DNA from: an uncultured beta proteobacterium
GTDB taxonomy: Bacteria > Pseudomonadota > Gammaproteobacteria > Burkholderiales > Burkholderiaceae_C
NCBI GenBank assembly: GCA_903914615.1
Contig: CAIWPS010000779.1
Coordinates: 1 to 41,291 of the forward strand
Reading direction: 5' to 3'
DNA length: 41,291 bases
The position numbers and the translations under genes were made by a program. A model generated the notes under the pieces. That model did no database searches, had not been told where the DNA came from, and saw only the letters and a list, made by a program, of their open reading frames with translations. Numbering within the stretch: position 1 is the first letter of the stretch; each line of letters starts with the position of its first letter. Below, piece by piece: positions 6,710 through 14,946 of this stretch.

Positions 6710-8187
6710 GGACGGCGGCGCAGTTGCGGATCCAGGAGTGGCGGCGCGACCCTATCCGGTTCGTGCGCGAAGTCTTCCATGTAGAGCCGGATGCGTGGCA
6801 GGCCGAGGGGTTGGAGTATCTCGGCACTCCAGGGCGCAAGCGGCTGGGGTTGAAGGCCTGCGCCGGGCCGGGTAAGACAGCCGCGATCGCGTGGGCTGGA
6901 TGGCATCGGCTGCTGTGTTTCGCTTCGCCCAGGGAACATCCGAAGGGCATGGCGATCTCGATCACCGGCGAGAACCTGCGCGATAACCTTTGGGCAGAGA
7001 TGGCGCGGTGGCAGAATGAAAGCCCGCTGCTGCTGCAGGCGTTTCAGTGGACGGCTTCGCGTATCTTTGCGAAGGAGCATCCGGAGACGTGGTTTCTGGC
7101 GGCGAAGGGCTGGCCGAAGTCCGCGGACCAGGAGACGATCGGGCGGACGCTGGCCGGGTTGCATTCTCGGTACCCGTTTTACCTCATCGATGAGAGCGGC
7201 GACATTCCGCCGAACCTGCTGCGCTCGGCCGAGCAGGGATTGACGAGCTGCGAAGACGGGCTGATTATTACGGCGGGCAACACGACAAGCCAGACGGGCC
7301 TGCTCTACGAGGTGTCGACACGGCTGCGCGGCGAGGAGCCGGGACAGTGGAAGGTGATCTCGATCACTGCCGATCCGGACGATCCGAAGCGGACTCCGCG
7401 CGTGGACATGGAATGGGCTCGGCAGCAGATTGCGACCTACGGGCGTGAAAATCCGTGGGTGATGGCGTATGTGCTGGGGCAGTTTCCGCCTGGCTCGATC
7501 AATGCGTTGCTGAGTGTAGAGCAGGTTGAGGCGGCGATGAAGCGGTCGCCGGCGCCGGGTAGCTTTGAGTGGGCGGAGAACCGGCTGGGCGTCGACGTGG
7601 CGCGATTTGGCGATGACCGGACGGTGTTGTTTCCTCGGCAGGGGTTAGCGGCGCAGCGGCCTGCGATCATGCGCCACGCGCGTGACTCAGCGGTCAGCGT
7701 GGACATTGCGAATCGCGCGATGGGGATGCGCAGCGAGCAGGAGATTGACCAGGCATTCCTTGACGACACAGTGGGCTGGGCGCATGGAGCAGTCGACGTG
7801 CTGCGGGCCTCGGGCTGGCCAGTGTATGCGGTGCAGTTCGATAAGCCGAGCGGCAACCCGCGCTACGTGAATATGCGCGCGCAGATGTGGATGGAGATGG
7901 CGGAGTGGATCAAGAGCGGCGGGTGTCTGCCAGAGATCCCGGAGATGATTCCGGAGCTGACCACGGTGACGTACTTCTTCCACAACGGCAAGTTCCAGAT
8001 CGAGTCGAAGGACCAGATCAAGAAACGCCTGGGTCGATCGCCTGACCTGGCGGATGGGCTGGCGCTGACCTTTGCGTTGCCGGACTCGCCCGCGCGTCGT
8101 CAGGATGGGTTGCCGCGCGGCGATCGGGGCGGAGCTGGACGGCAACAGCAGGAGTATGACCCGTACGCGCGGATGAATCAATCATGA
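6706..8187 (+). CDS. terL: Terminase large subunit
   Basis: ATPase plus nuclease of the packaging motor, 493 aa. The Walker A-like P-loop is ACAGPGKT (about residue 53), Walker B is FYLIDESGDIP (about 165), and a coupling-type segment TAGNTTSQTG follows. The C-terminal RNase H-like nuclease shows its three acidic sites: LGVDVARFGDD (about 295), FLDDTVG (about 350) and DLADGLALTFA (about 450). It starts at a TTG that overlaps the small-subunit stop (TTGA), an unusual but well-coupled start. Length is normal for the family. The C-terminus is followed by the first late promoter-like element. Confidence 0.93.
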   Translation: MRTAAQLRIQEWRRDPIRFVREVFHVEPDAWQAEGLEYLGTPGRKRLGLKACAGPGKTAAIAWAGWHRLLCFASPREHPKGMAISITGENLRDNLWAEMARWQNESPLLLQAFQWTASRIFAKEHPETWFLAAKGWPKSADQETIGRTLAGLHSRYPFYLIDESGDIPPNLLRSAEQGLTSCEDGLIITAGNTTSQTGLLYEVSTRLRGEEPGQWKVISITADPDDPKRTPRVDMEWARQQIATYGRENPWVMAYVLGQFPPGSINALLSVEQVEAAMKRSPAPGSFEWAENRLGVDVARFGDDRTVLFPRQGLAAQRPAIMRHARDSAVSVDIANRAMGMRSEQEIDQAFLDDTVGWAHGAVDVLRASGWPVYAVQFDKPSGNPRYVNMRAQMWMEMAEWIKSGGCLPEIPEMIPELTTVTYFFHNGKFQIESKDQIKKRLGRSPDLADGLALTFALPDSPARRQDGLPRGDRGGAGRQQQEYDPYARMNQS

Positions 8188-8188
8188 G

Positions 8189-8222
8189 ATCGTACCCGTA
8201 ACTTTTCGCGCGGGCAGCATAC
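8189..8222 (+). promoter_or_regulatory. Late promoter-like element, copy A
   Basis: Gap between the large terminase and GNAT genes. It holds ATCGTACCCGTAACTTTT followed, 28 bases from its start, by GCATAC. The same 18-base block and a GCAYA at the same distance recur at 11940, and a diverged copy occurs at 30245, each in one of the few gaps of the late region. GCATAC would serve as a -10; the GTG start of the next gene is only 8 bases further and no ribosome site is visible, which suggests a leaderless mRNA. Confidence 0.65.
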
Positions 8223-8230
8223 TTCGTTTC

Positions 8231-8728
8231 GTGCCTGAAGACATGATTCAAGTCGGAAAATGCAAGGCAGCGGTCCAAGTGGGTCAATGCTCGGCGGAGG
8301 TGCTGTTTGCCGACGTGGATTTCGAATCCCTGGTGAGCTTGTACGCGGCGGAAAGCCGGAGCAGCCTATTGCCGCCGGTATCGCCGAAGATTGCCCTGTA
8401 TCGGCAGCTTGAGGCGGTTGGCGCGGCAAAGTGCTTTGGCGCGTTTTTGAACGGGTATTTGCGAGGGTTTGCGTTTGTGATTTGCGCACCGTTGCCGCAC
8501 GACGGCCGCAAATACGCCGTGTGCGAAAGTCTGTTTGTTCACGTTGAAGCGCGGCGGTTCGGCCTGGGCGAGATGCTGATGGAAGCTGCCGAAGCGTACG
8601 CGATGGATCAGGGTTGTGAGACGATCCTGTACAGTGCGCCGGTAGGTAGCCGGTTTGCTCAACTGTTGTTTCTCCACGAGGACAAGTATTCGCACGCTGG
8701 TTTCACGTTTATGCGGAGGCTGGCGTGA
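8231..8728 (+). CDS. GNAT-family acetyltransferase
   Basis: This 165-residue protein has the GNAT core: strand LRGFAFVI, then YAVCESLFVHVEARRFGLGE (strand 4 and the acetyl-CoA-binding motif, normally R/Q-x-x-G-x-G/A; here RRFGLGEML), and a C-terminal strand HAGFTFMRRL. GNAT genes often sit next to head genes in podoviruses, where the substrate is unknown. It starts with GTG at 8231, with no Shine-Dalgarno, 8 bases after the putative -10 of copy A. ATG 8243 is an alternative start but also lacks a ribosome site. The stop overlaps the next start by one base. Confidence 0.85.
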   Translation: MPEDMIQVGKCKAAVQVGQCSAEVLFADVDFESLVSLYAAESRSSLLPPVSPKIALYRQLEAVGAAKCFGAFLNGYLRGFAFVICAPLPHDGRKYAVCESLFVHVEARRFGLGEMLMEAAEAYAMDQGCETILYSAPVGSRFAQLLFLHEDKYSHAGFTFMRRLA

Positions 8729-9243
8729 TGGAAAGCGTGTTGACGGCACCGGTGAATTATGCGGACGCGCACATGCGGGCTATGCTGGCCGCTCAGTCGC
8801 AGCCCCTCCAGGTGTTGCCTGTTGCGCCTGACCAGGCTTTGCAAAGGATCGCCGAGCTGGAGGCGATGATGCTGCGCTGCGAGCAAGAGGAAATCCCAAC
8901 TGAGCATCTGTTCCATGCCGGCATGTACGCGCGCACGCTCACGGTTCCACCTCTCATGGTTGTTACCGGCAGCCTGACAAAGTGCCCGACGACGCTGATC
9001 GTTTCGGGAACGGGCTATCTGCTGGCTGGAGATGCATTGGTGGAGTTCGATGGCTATCGCGTCATCGCGGGAAGCGCAGGCCGCAAACAGGTGCTCGTTA
9101 CCCGTTCGGAGGTCAAGGTCACTATGATCTTTTCGACGAAGGCAAAGACTGTCGAGGAGGCCGAGGCGGAGTTCACGAATGAACACGACAGGCTCCTGAG
9201 TCGCAAACAAGATGCAAACACCGTCGTCATGACGGGAGAGTGA
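8728..9243 (+). CDS. Hypothetical protein with cupin-like beta core, 171 aa
   Basis: After a helical N-terminus, residues about 60-145 form a run of short strands (HAGMYARTLTVPPLMVVTG, SGTGYLLAGDALVEFDGYRV) resembling a cupin barrel. Only one clear His is seen at the usual metal-site position, so metal binding is not assured. The C-terminus is an acidic helix. Such a protein accompanies GNAT upstream of the portal in related podoviruses, where it is unassigned. The ATG at 8728 has GGAGG 8 bases upstream. The track's GTG at 8725 is one codon earlier and less likely. Confidence 0.75.
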   Translation: MESVLTAPVNYADAHMRAMLAAQSQPLQVLPVAPDQALQRIAELEAMMLRCEQEEIPTEHLFHAGMYARTLTVPPLMVVTGSLTKCPTTLIVSGTGYLLAGDALVEFDGYRVIAGSAGRKQVLVTRSEVKVTMIFSTKAKTVEEAEAEFTNEHDRLLSRKQDANTVVMTGE

Positions 9244-9253
9244 GGGAGCGCAT

Positions 9254-9607
9254 ATGTCGGGAGCAGTTTCAGCGACGACAATCGCAGCGATCGCGGCGGG
9301 GGCGGCGGGGGTTGGTTCTCTGGCGTATGGGATTTATTCCGGAAACAAGCAGGCCGGCGTACAGAAGAAAGAGCTACAGAATCAGGAGCAGGCTCAGCAG
9401 GAGGCTGAAGCGACCCAGCTCAGCACAGAGCGGCAGAACGCGACGGCCGAGAATGCTGCGAATCAGAAATCGCCGGATGTGAGCCAGATACTGGCGCGCG
9501 CGGCGACGCAGGGGAACTCGGGCCTGAGTTCAACGATGCTGACAGGGCCTGGCGGCGTGAACACGGGAAACCTGAACCTGGGCAAGACTTCGCTGCTGGG
9601 GAGCTAA
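9254..9607 (+). CDS. Small virion-associated protein, Ala/Gln-rich
   Basis: A 117-residue protein just before the portal. The N-terminus has an Ala/Gly-rich hydrophobic helix (SATTIAAIAAGAAGVGSLAY) that could insert in a membrane. A long Gln/Glu/Ala coiled-coil follows (about residues 37-72), then a Gly/Thr/Asn-rich tail. The same layout is shared by small proteins of unknown role next to podovirus portals. The start ATG has GAGGGAG upstream. A minor structural or ejection-related role is inferred from place and composition. Confidence 0.7.
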   Translation: MSGAVSATTIAAIAAGAAGVGSLAYGIYSGNKQAGVQKKELQNQEQAQQEAEATQLSTERQNATAENAANQKSPDVSQILARAATQGNSGLSSTMLTGPGGVNTGNLNLGKTSLLGS

Positions 9608-9611
9608 CGGA

Positions 9612-11303
9612 ATGCCTGAAGACTTTGCAGATATGCGGCAGAAGCTGATGGCGCGCATGGGTCAGATGAAGACGGAGCGCTCCAGTTGGTGGGGTCACTG
9701 GCAGGAGATCTCGACGTATCTGCTGCCGTGGAATGGCCGCTACTTTCGCCAGGACCGCGACAAGGGCATCCGACGCAACAATCAAATCTACGACTCGACC
9801 GGCATACGCGCTTTGCGCACGCTGGGCGCGGGCTTAATGGCCGGCGCGACGTCGCCGGCGCGGCCGTGGTTTCGGCTGGGAACGCACGACCCGGAGCTGA
9901 ACGATGCGCAGCCTGTGAAGCTGTGGCTGAGCGATGTTGCCGAACGGATGCATTCGGTCTTTCAAAAGTCGAACACGTACCGGTCGCTTCATCAGATCTA
10001 CGAAGAGATGGGCGCGTTTGGCACCGCTGCGAGCGTCGTGCTGCCCGACTTCAAGTCTGTGATTCACCACTACCCGCTGACCATCGGCGAATATGCGATT
10101 GCGTCCGACTGGCAGGGCCGGGTTGTCACGCTCTATCGCGAGCTCGAAAAGACGGTGAGCGAAACAGTTGCCGAGTTTGGTCTTGAAAATTGCTCGTCGA
10201 CGGTGCAGTCGCTTTACTCGACTGGCCAGCTGGGTGTGTGGGTGCCGATCGTTCACGCGATCGAGCCGCGCAGTGACCGCGATCCACGCATGAAAGACGC
10301 GAAGAATATGCCCTGGGCAAGCTACTACTTTGAGCTCGGCGGCGAAAGTGGCAAGGTCCTGCGCGAGAGCGGCTTCAAGCAGTTCCCAGCGGTGGTTCCC
10401 CGGTGGGCGGTTGCCGGCGGCGACATCTACGGCAATTCGCCTGGCATGGAGGCGCTGGGAGACATCAAGCAGCTGCAGCATGAGCAGCTCCGCAAGGCGC
10501 AGGCGATCGACTATCAGACGAACCCCCCGCTGCAGGCGCCGGACAGCTTGAAGAATCGCGACGTAGAGCGGCTGCCTGGCGGCATCACGTTTGTTCCGGC
10601 GAACGGCAATCAGAAGATTGAGTCCGCCTTCAATGTAGAGCTTGATCTCGGCGGGCTGCTCGCGGACATCCAGGACGTGCGGGAGCGCATCCGGCAAAGC
10701 TTCTTCTCGGATATCTTCCTCATGCTGGCCAACTCGACGAACCCGCAGATGACGGCAACGGAAGTTGCGGAGCGTCATGAAGAGAAGATGCTCATGCTCG
10801 GGCCCGTGCTCGAGCGGCTGGACAATGAGTTGCTCTATCCGCTGGTCGAGACGACGTTCACGCATATGGTCGAGATGGGCGCGATTCCTCCTCCTCCGCC
10901 GGAAATGCAGGGAATGGATCTGAACGTCGAGTTCATCTCGATGCTTGCGCAGGCGCAGCGCGCAGTGGGCACCAACAGCGTGGATCGCTTCGTGGGCAGC
11001 CTGGGCACCGTGGCGCAGATGAAGCCGGATGTGCTGGACAAGTTCAACTCGGATGCCTGGGCCGATGCGTACAGCGATATGCTGGGCGTCGATCCGAAGC
11101 TGATTGTGGCCAACGATCAGGTTGCCATGGTCCGACAGTCGCGTGCGAAGGCGCAGGCGGCGCAGGCACAGATGGCGGCTGTGCAGTCTGCGAGCGCGTC
11201 GGCAAAGAATGTCGGCCAGGCGCAGGGAGCGGCGGGGCCGGGCTCGGACATCATGAACCTCTTCAGCGGGTATCAGTCGCCTGGCGCGACGGAGGTGCAG
11301 TGA
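9612..11303 (+). CDS. Portal (head-to-tail connector) protein
   Basis: At 563 residues this matches the podovirus head-tail connector family (PF12236-like). Family blocks seen: WWGHWQEISTYLLPWNGRYF, DSTGIRALRTLGAGLMAG with TSPARPWFRL, EMGAFGTAASVV, YGNSPGMEALGDIKQL and TATEVAERHEEKM. It forms the ring at one capsid vertex through which DNA enters and leaves and to which the tail attaches. The C-terminus is an Ala/Gln-rich helix then a flexible tail, common for barrel regions. It starts 4 bases after the previous stop and overlaps the next start by one base. Confidence 0.95.
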   Translation: MPEDFADMRQKLMARMGQMKTERSSWWGHWQEISTYLLPWNGRYFRQDRDKGIRRNNQIYDSTGIRALRTLGAGLMAGATSPARPWFRLGTHDPELNDAQPVKLWLSDVAERMHSVFQKSNTYRSLHQIYEEMGAFGTAASVVLPDFKSVIHHYPLTIGEYAIASDWQGRVVTLYRELEKTVSETVAEFGLENCSSTVQSLYSTGQLGVWVPIVHAIEPRSDRDPRMKDAKNMPWASYYFELGGESGKVLRESGFKQFPAVVPRWAVAGGDIYGNSPGMEALGDIKQLQHEQLRKAQAIDYQTNPPLQAPDSLKNRDVERLPGGITFVPANGNQKIESAFNVELDLGGLLADIQDVRERIRQSFFSDIFLMLANSTNPQMTATEVAERHEEKMLMLGPVLERLDNELLYPLVETTFTHMVEMGAIPPPPPEMQGMDLNVEFISMLAQAQRAVGTNSVDRFVGSLGTVAQMKPDVLDKFNSDAWADAYSDMLGVDPKLIVANDQVAMVRQSRAKAQAAQAQMAAVQSASASAKNVGQAQGAAGPGSDIMNLFSGYQSPGATEVQ

Positions 11304-11575
11304 TGGTTTCGGTATCGCCCGTGTTGACGCAGGCCGAAGTTGAGACCGAGCAGATCATTGCGCTCGATCAGCCGGAGTTCTTTCCCATTGTGGTGGCGCG
11401 GGTTCGCTTTGCTCAGGGCAGCGCTGCCACGTATACGCGCTTTCGGCTGTCGCCGGCAGAGCGCCGGCTGATTGCCGAGGGCGGCGACATTCTTCTTTCA
11501 CAACCCCACATCGGCGCACTGATGCCGATCGGGATACAGATCGCGCTGCCAGATGCGTATCCGGTCGCGGAATAG
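11303..11575 (+). CDS. Hypothetical protein, 90 aa
   Basis: Small, mostly beta protein between portal and capsid-associated genes (QPEFFPIVVARVRFAQG, then LSPAERRLIAEGGDI). No family is recognised. GGAGGT lies 7 bases before the ATG at 11303, which overlaps the portal stop by one base; the track's GTG at 11300 is less likely. Possibly a minor head component, judged only from position. Confidence 0.7.
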   Translation: MVSVSPVLTQAEVETEQIIALDQPEFFPIVVARVRFAQGSAATYTRFRLSPAERRLIAEGGDILLSQPHIGALMPIGIQIALPDAYPVAE

Positions 11576-11584
11576 GGAGGGTCA

Positions 11585-11923
11585 ATGGCAACGCTGATCA
11601 ACATGGAGAACACAGCGGAAGAGGCGAAACAACAGGTCGATCCGAGCATGGTCAAGGGACCGAAGTATCCCTGGGGCTTGACGATCTCGCTCGACGATGA
11701 CTCGCTGAAGAAGCTGGGAATCGACACGCTGCCGGAAGTGGGCACGGCGGTGATGGTCGTGGCGAAGGCGACCGTGGCTTCGGTAAGCGCGCGTCAGTCT
11801 GAAGGCGGGGAGAACTACCGTTGCCTCGATCTGCAGCTCACAGATATGCAGGTGAGCGGCACGCAGAAGGATAGGATGGGCCGCGCTACGGAAGCGCTGT
11901 ACGGCAAAGCTAACGCTAGCTAA
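11585..11923 (+). CDS. Small capsid-associated protein, 112 aa
   Basis: The sequence KYPWGLTISLDDDSLKKLGI followed by VGTAVMVVAKATVASVSAR and CLDLQLTDMQV is typical of a small protein found in capsid modules of many podo- and siphoviruses, where it is thought to support or decorate the head. The N-terminal segment is extended and the rest should be a compact beta domain. GGAGGG stands just before the ATG. Followed by a 57-base gap with late element copy B. Confidence 0.75.
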   Translation: MATLINMENTAEEAKQQVDPSMVKGPKYPWGLTISLDDDSLKKLGIDTLPEVGTAVMVVAKATVASVSARQSEGGENYRCLDLQLTDMQVSGTQKDRMGRATEALYGKANAS

Positions 11924-11939
11924 TCTCGAGCGCTCACGC

Positions 11940-11973
11940 ATCGTACCCGTAACTTTTTCTCTGCAACGCACAA
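11940..11973 (+). promoter_or_regulatory. Late promoter-like element, copy B
   Basis: Carries ATCGTACCCGTAACTTTT, identical over 18 bases to copy A, and GCACAA exactly 28 bases from the element start. The GTG of the next gene (11981) is 7 bases downstream of this putative -10 and has no ribosome site. It would drive the Bbp19-like, scaffold, major capsid and cement genes, the most highly needed products. Confidence 0.65.
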
Positions 11974-11980
11974 TCATCCG

Positions 11981-12319
11981 GTGAGCAACTACGATCCCAC
12001 GGACCTCCGAGGACAGCAGGATGGAAAGCGTGAAGCGGATGCGCGGAAACGCATGGACCGCGACGCTGAGATTGCGGACCTGAAGTGGTTGATGAGTTCC
12101 AAGCGTGGCCGCCGCGTGATGTGGCGGCTGCTCGAGCTTTCCGGGCCATTCCGGCTTTCGTTCACGACGAACGCCATGCAGATGGCCTTCAACGAAGGCA
12201 ACCGCAACCTGGGCAACCAGTTGTTCAGCGAAGTGATGACGTTATGCCCGGAGCTATATCCGGTGATGGTGAAGGAGCAACAGGATGAACGAGACGGCAA
12301 CGGCAAACAATCCAACTGA
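11981..12319 (+). CDS. Bbp19-family phage protein
   Basis: This 112-residue protein fits the family named after Bordetella phage BPP-1 Bbp19: ADLKWLMSSKRGRRVMWRLL, then LSGPFRLSFTTNAMQMAFNE, GNRNLGNQLFSEVM and CPELYPVMVKE. Members lie directly before the scaffold and capsid genes and are thought to be head components or assembly factors. It starts at GTG with no Shine-Dalgarno, close behind late element B, so translation may be leaderless. It overlaps the scaffold gene by 35 bases. Confidence 0.85.
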   Translation: MSNYDPTDLRGQQDGKREADARKRMDRDAEIADLKWLMSSKRGRRVMWRLLELSGPFRLSFTTNAMQMAFNEGNRNLGNQLFSEVMTLCPELYPVMVKEQQDERDGNGKQSN

Positions 12320-12971
12320 AGCCAATGCCTCAGCAGCAGCGTCGACAAGCGCTGCTGCAACGGAGGCGTCCACGACGCTGCTGGCAACGGCCGGCAACGG
12401 GACGGACGACACCCAGCAGACGCAGACTACGCAGACTCAGACGCCGCCAGCGGCTGAGGAGAATGCGGACGGCACTTCGAAAGCGGAAGAAACCACAACC
12501 ACCGGCGCGCCCGAGAAGTATGAGTTCACAGCGCCCGAGGGTACGGCATACGACCCCGCGATTCTGGATGCTTTCGCAGGAGCGGCCAAAGAGGCCAATC
12601 TGACGCAGAATGCGGCGCAGAAGCTGATCGAGAAGATGGCGCCAACGCTTGCCGCGCGCCAGGCCGATCAGGTGAAAGCAGCCCATAACGAGTGGCTGGA
12701 AACATCGAAGGCGGATAAGGAATTCGGCGGCGAGAAGCTGCCTGAAAACCTTGGCGTGGCCCGCAAGGCGCTCGATGCGTTCGCTACTCCGGAGCTGTGC
12801 AAACTGCTGGACGAAACCGGCCTGGGGAATCATCCGGAAGTGATCCGGATGTTTTTCAGAGCTGGCAAGGCGATCAGCGAGGACAAGTTTGTGGGAGGCA
12901 ACCAGGCCGGGGGCGGCAAGGCGAATCCTGCGAATGTTCTCTACGACAAAACCCCCGCAGGGAAAGGATAG
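12285..12971 (+). CDS. Capsid scaffolding protein
   Basis: A 228-residue, acidic protein directly before the major capsid gene. The first 75 residues are low-complexity Ala/Thr/Gln/Glu. Then comes the family segment (YEFTAPEGTAYDPAILDAFA, KEANLTQNAAQKLIEKM, then FGGEKLPENLGVARKALDAF). Scaffolds of this type guide procapsid assembly and leave or are degraded. The C-terminus is basic and short, as needed to touch the capsid shell. ATG 12285 lies inside the end of the Bbp19-like gene. Confidence 0.85.
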   Translation: MNETATANNPTEANASAAASTSAAATEASTTLLATAGNGTDDTQQTQTTQTQTPPAAEENADGTSKAEETTTTGAPEKYEFTAPEGTAYDPAILDAFAGAAKEANLTQNAAQKLIEKMAPTLAARQADQVKAAHNEWLETSKADKEFGGEKLPENLGVARKALDAFATPELCKLLDETGLGNHPEVIRMFFRAGKAISEDKFVGGNQAGGGKANPANVLYDKTPAGKG

Positions 12972-12977
12972 TGGAAG

Positions 12978-14018
12978 ATGCCGAATCTTATTGACATTGC
13001 AAAGTCGTTCGATCCGCAGGGCAAGGTCGCCGTGGTGGCCGAGCTGCTCAACCAGTCGAACGAAATCATCCAGTACATGAACTTCATCGAAGGCAACCTG
13101 CCGACGGGCCACAAGGGCGTCGTTCGTGCCGGTCTGCCCAGCGTGACGTTGCGCCGGTTCTACAAAGGTGTTACGCCGTCCAAGTCTGGCCGCGACACGA
13201 TCGAGGATGTCTGCGCGATGCTCGAAGGCCGCAACGAGATCGACAAGGATCTTGCTGACCTGAATGGCAACGCTTCCGCGTTTCGCATGTCGGAAGGCCT
13301 GTCCTTCATGGAATCCATGAACCAGAGCTTCTCGCAGCAGGTGATTTACGGTGATACGTCCGCGAACAAGGACGGGATTCTGGGCCTGGCGCCGCGCTAC
13401 AACGCGATCGCCGGCGCCACCAATGCGCAGAACATCATCAACGCCGGCGGCTTCGGCAGCGACAACACTTCGGTGTGGCTGGTCGTCTGGGGCGAGAACA
13501 CCGTCACGGGCATCTACCCGAAAGGTTCGAAGGCTGGCCTCACGCAGGAAGACCTGGGCGTGATCGATGCGTTCGATGGTTCGCAGAATCGCTTCCGCGC
13601 GTATGCCGAGCTCTACCAGTGGAAGTTTGGCCTGCATGTGAAGGACTGGCGCTATGCGGTGCGGATCGCCAACGTCGACGTAAGCGACCTGGTGAGCCAG
13701 ACCGCTACCCAGGCGAACACGGCGGCGACCTGGCTGCCGATCCTGATGATGAGAGCCTTCTCGCGCATTCCGTCGATGGGCATGGGAACGGCGACGTTCC
13801 TGGCCAACCGCACGGTGAAGGAGATGCTGTCGGTCGCGGCCGTTCAGAAGACGATCTACGGTCTCAAGATGGAGGAGGCCGGCAACCAGTTTGGGACGGT
13901 GACGGCTGGCAGCGTGGCGGGACAGGGTAACGGTATTCGCGGCGGCCAGCTCAAGTTCTTTGGCGTACCGGTGCTTACCGTCGACCAGATCCTGCTCAGC
14001 GAAGCCGTCGTCTCGTAA
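12978..14018 (+). CDS. Major capsid protein (Bbp17-like)
   Basis: 346 residues, with the pattern of the BPP-1-type podovirus major head protein: NLIDIAKSFDPQGKVAVVAE, then YMNFIEGNLPTGHKG with GLPSVTLRRFYKGV, QQVIYGDTSANKDG, WLVVWGENTVTGIYPKG and YQWKFGLHVKDWRYAVRIAN. It should adopt the HK97-type fold. It follows the scaffold with a 6-base gap and is followed by a hairpin (14047-14076) and the cement protein gene. Likely the most abundant product of the late region. Confidence 0.94.
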   Translation: MPNLIDIAKSFDPQGKVAVVAELLNQSNEIIQYMNFIEGNLPTGHKGVVRAGLPSVTLRRFYKGVTPSKSGRDTIEDVCAMLEGRNEIDKDLADLNGNASAFRMSEGLSFMESMNQSFSQQVIYGDTSANKDGILGLAPRYNAIAGATNAQNIINAGGFGSDNTSVWLVVWGENTVTGIYPKGSKAGLTQEDLGVIDAFDGSQNRFRAYAELYQWKFGLHVKDWRYAVRIANVDVSDLVSQTATQANTAATWLPILMMRAFSRIPSMGMGTATFLANRTVKEMLSVAAVQKTIYGLKMEEAGNQFGTVTAGSVAGQGNGIRGGQLKFFGVPVLTVDQILLSEAVVS

Positions 14019-14046
14019 TCGGTGGCGTGATTGGCATCGGGTTCGA

Positions 14047-14076
14047 ATCGCGCTGTTGTCTCATCAGCAGCGCGAT
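14047..14076 (+). other. Strong hairpin between capsid and cement genes
   Basis: A perfect 9-base inverted repeat (ATCGCGCTG ... CAGCGCGAT) with a 12-base loop lies 28 bases after the major capsid stop. There is no T-run, so it is not a standard terminator. It could protect the 3' end of a processed capsid mRNA or act as a partial stop. The rest of the 99-base gap shows nothing I can assign. Confidence 0.5.
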
Positions 14077-14117
14077 CCAAGGGTTATCGATTCACAACCA
14101 ATAGAATGGAGAGTTCG

Positions 14118-14558
14118 ATGGGAATGCTTGATTCGGCACTTGTATTTTCAGAAGGGCAGGCGGTGACCGCAACGGGCGACACTGCGAGTACGAACGTGTA
14201 CCAGTCTGCGAATGCCAACCTCGGCGACGAAGGCTTGACCGGCGAGAACCTGTGGTTGCAGGCGTTCTGCAGCACCACGGCGACGTCTGGCGGCTCGGCA
14301 ACGGTTCAGGCCGTGCTGCAGGACTCCGCTGACGGCGTGACGTATGCGGACGTTGTGGCGGGTCCCGCGGTCGCGGTAGCGAACGTTGTGGCCGGGAAGG
14401 CGCTGCTGCAGGTGCAGCCGCCTCCAGGGACACGTCAGTACCAACGTGTCGTCTGGCGCATCGGAACGGCCGCGCTCACGGCGGGCAAGTTCGATGCGTA
14501 CATTACCAACACCCTGCAGCGCAACATCGCACAGCCTTCCGGCTTCACTGTGTCGTAG
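14118..14558 (+). CDS. Capsid cement protein, Bbp16 family
   Basis: A 146-residue protein starting MGMLDSALVFSEGQAVTATG, the recognisable N-terminus of the Bbp16 cement family, followed by beta strands (GSATVQAVLQDSADGVTYAD, then YQRVVWRIG with AALTAGKFDAYI). Cement proteins bind the outside of the mature head and stabilise it after expansion. The track opens the frame at 14031, but that adds 29 non-family residues. ATG 14118 has GGAGAG upstream. A GC-rich terminator follows its stop. Confidence 0.9.
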   Translation: MGMLDSALVFSEGQAVTATGDTASTNVYQSANANLGDEGLTGENLWLQAFCSTTATSGGSATVQAVLQDSADGVTYADVVAGPAVAVANVVAGKALLQVQPPPGTRQYQRVVWRIGTAALTAGKFDAYITNTLQRNIAQPSGFTVS

Positions 14559-14585
14559 CTGGACTGATTTGACGGACTGAGAGAC

Positions 14586-14615
14586 GGCCGCGGCCAAACC
14601 GGGCGGCGGCCTTTT
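14586..14615 (+). terminator. Rho-independent terminator after the cement gene
   Basis: GGCCGC at 14586-14591 pairs with GCGGCC at 14606-14611, with extra C/G pairing possible inside the loop, followed at once by TTTT. Its place after the capsid/cement genes would lower expression of the tail genes relative to the head proteins. Confidence 0.7.
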
Positions 14616-14658
14616 CTGGGTGTATGTAGAGCGTGAACGTAAGGACTGGGTGAGTCGG

Positions 14659-14871
14659 ATGGAAGTGAAAGCGATTCGGACGTGTTTTGTCGGCAGCTAT
14701 CGCGAGACTGGCGAGCAATTCGACTACGACGGGCCTATGAATACCAACTTGCAGCCTCTGAGTGGCAAGTGGCCCAGCAAAGCAGTGCAGGCTGCGCAGG
14801 CGCTTCAGGCCGCGCAGTCGAAAGCGCCGCAGACGGGGTTATCTGAGCCAGCGGAACCCGTGAACAGGTAA
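14659..14871 (+). CDS. Small hypothetical protein, 70 aa
   Basis: The product (MEVKAIRTCFVGSYRETGEQ, then a Gln/Ala-rich tail) matches the style of small proteins after capsid genes that begin with a short beta unit containing a Gly-Glu-x-Phe turn. Function unknown. The track opens it at 14620, five bases after the terminator T-run, which is unlikely. GTG 14650 (AAGGA upstream) and ATG 14659 are the better starts. It is closed by another terminator at 14890. Confidence 0.6.
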   Translation: MEVKAIRTCFVGSYRETGEQFDYDGPMNTNLQPLSGKWPSKAVQAAQALQAAQSKAPQTGLSEPAEPVNR

Positions 14872-14889
14872 GCGCCGGAAACGCTATCC

Positions 14890-14924
14890 ACGGGGCTGAG
14901 GATTGCCGCCCTTGGCCCCGTTTT
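14890..14924 (+). terminator. Rho-independent terminator before the tail genes
   Basis: ACGGGGC at 14890-14896 pairs with GCCCCGT at 14915-14921 and is followed by TTTT (14921-14924). It is the second terminator within 350 bases, so the transcript from the capsid genes is damped twice before the tail genes. No clear promoter is visible in the 22 bases before the next gene, so the tail genes probably depend on read-through or antitermination. Confidence 0.75.
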
Positions 14925-14946
14925 ACTGCAACGAGCGAGGAGCGAG

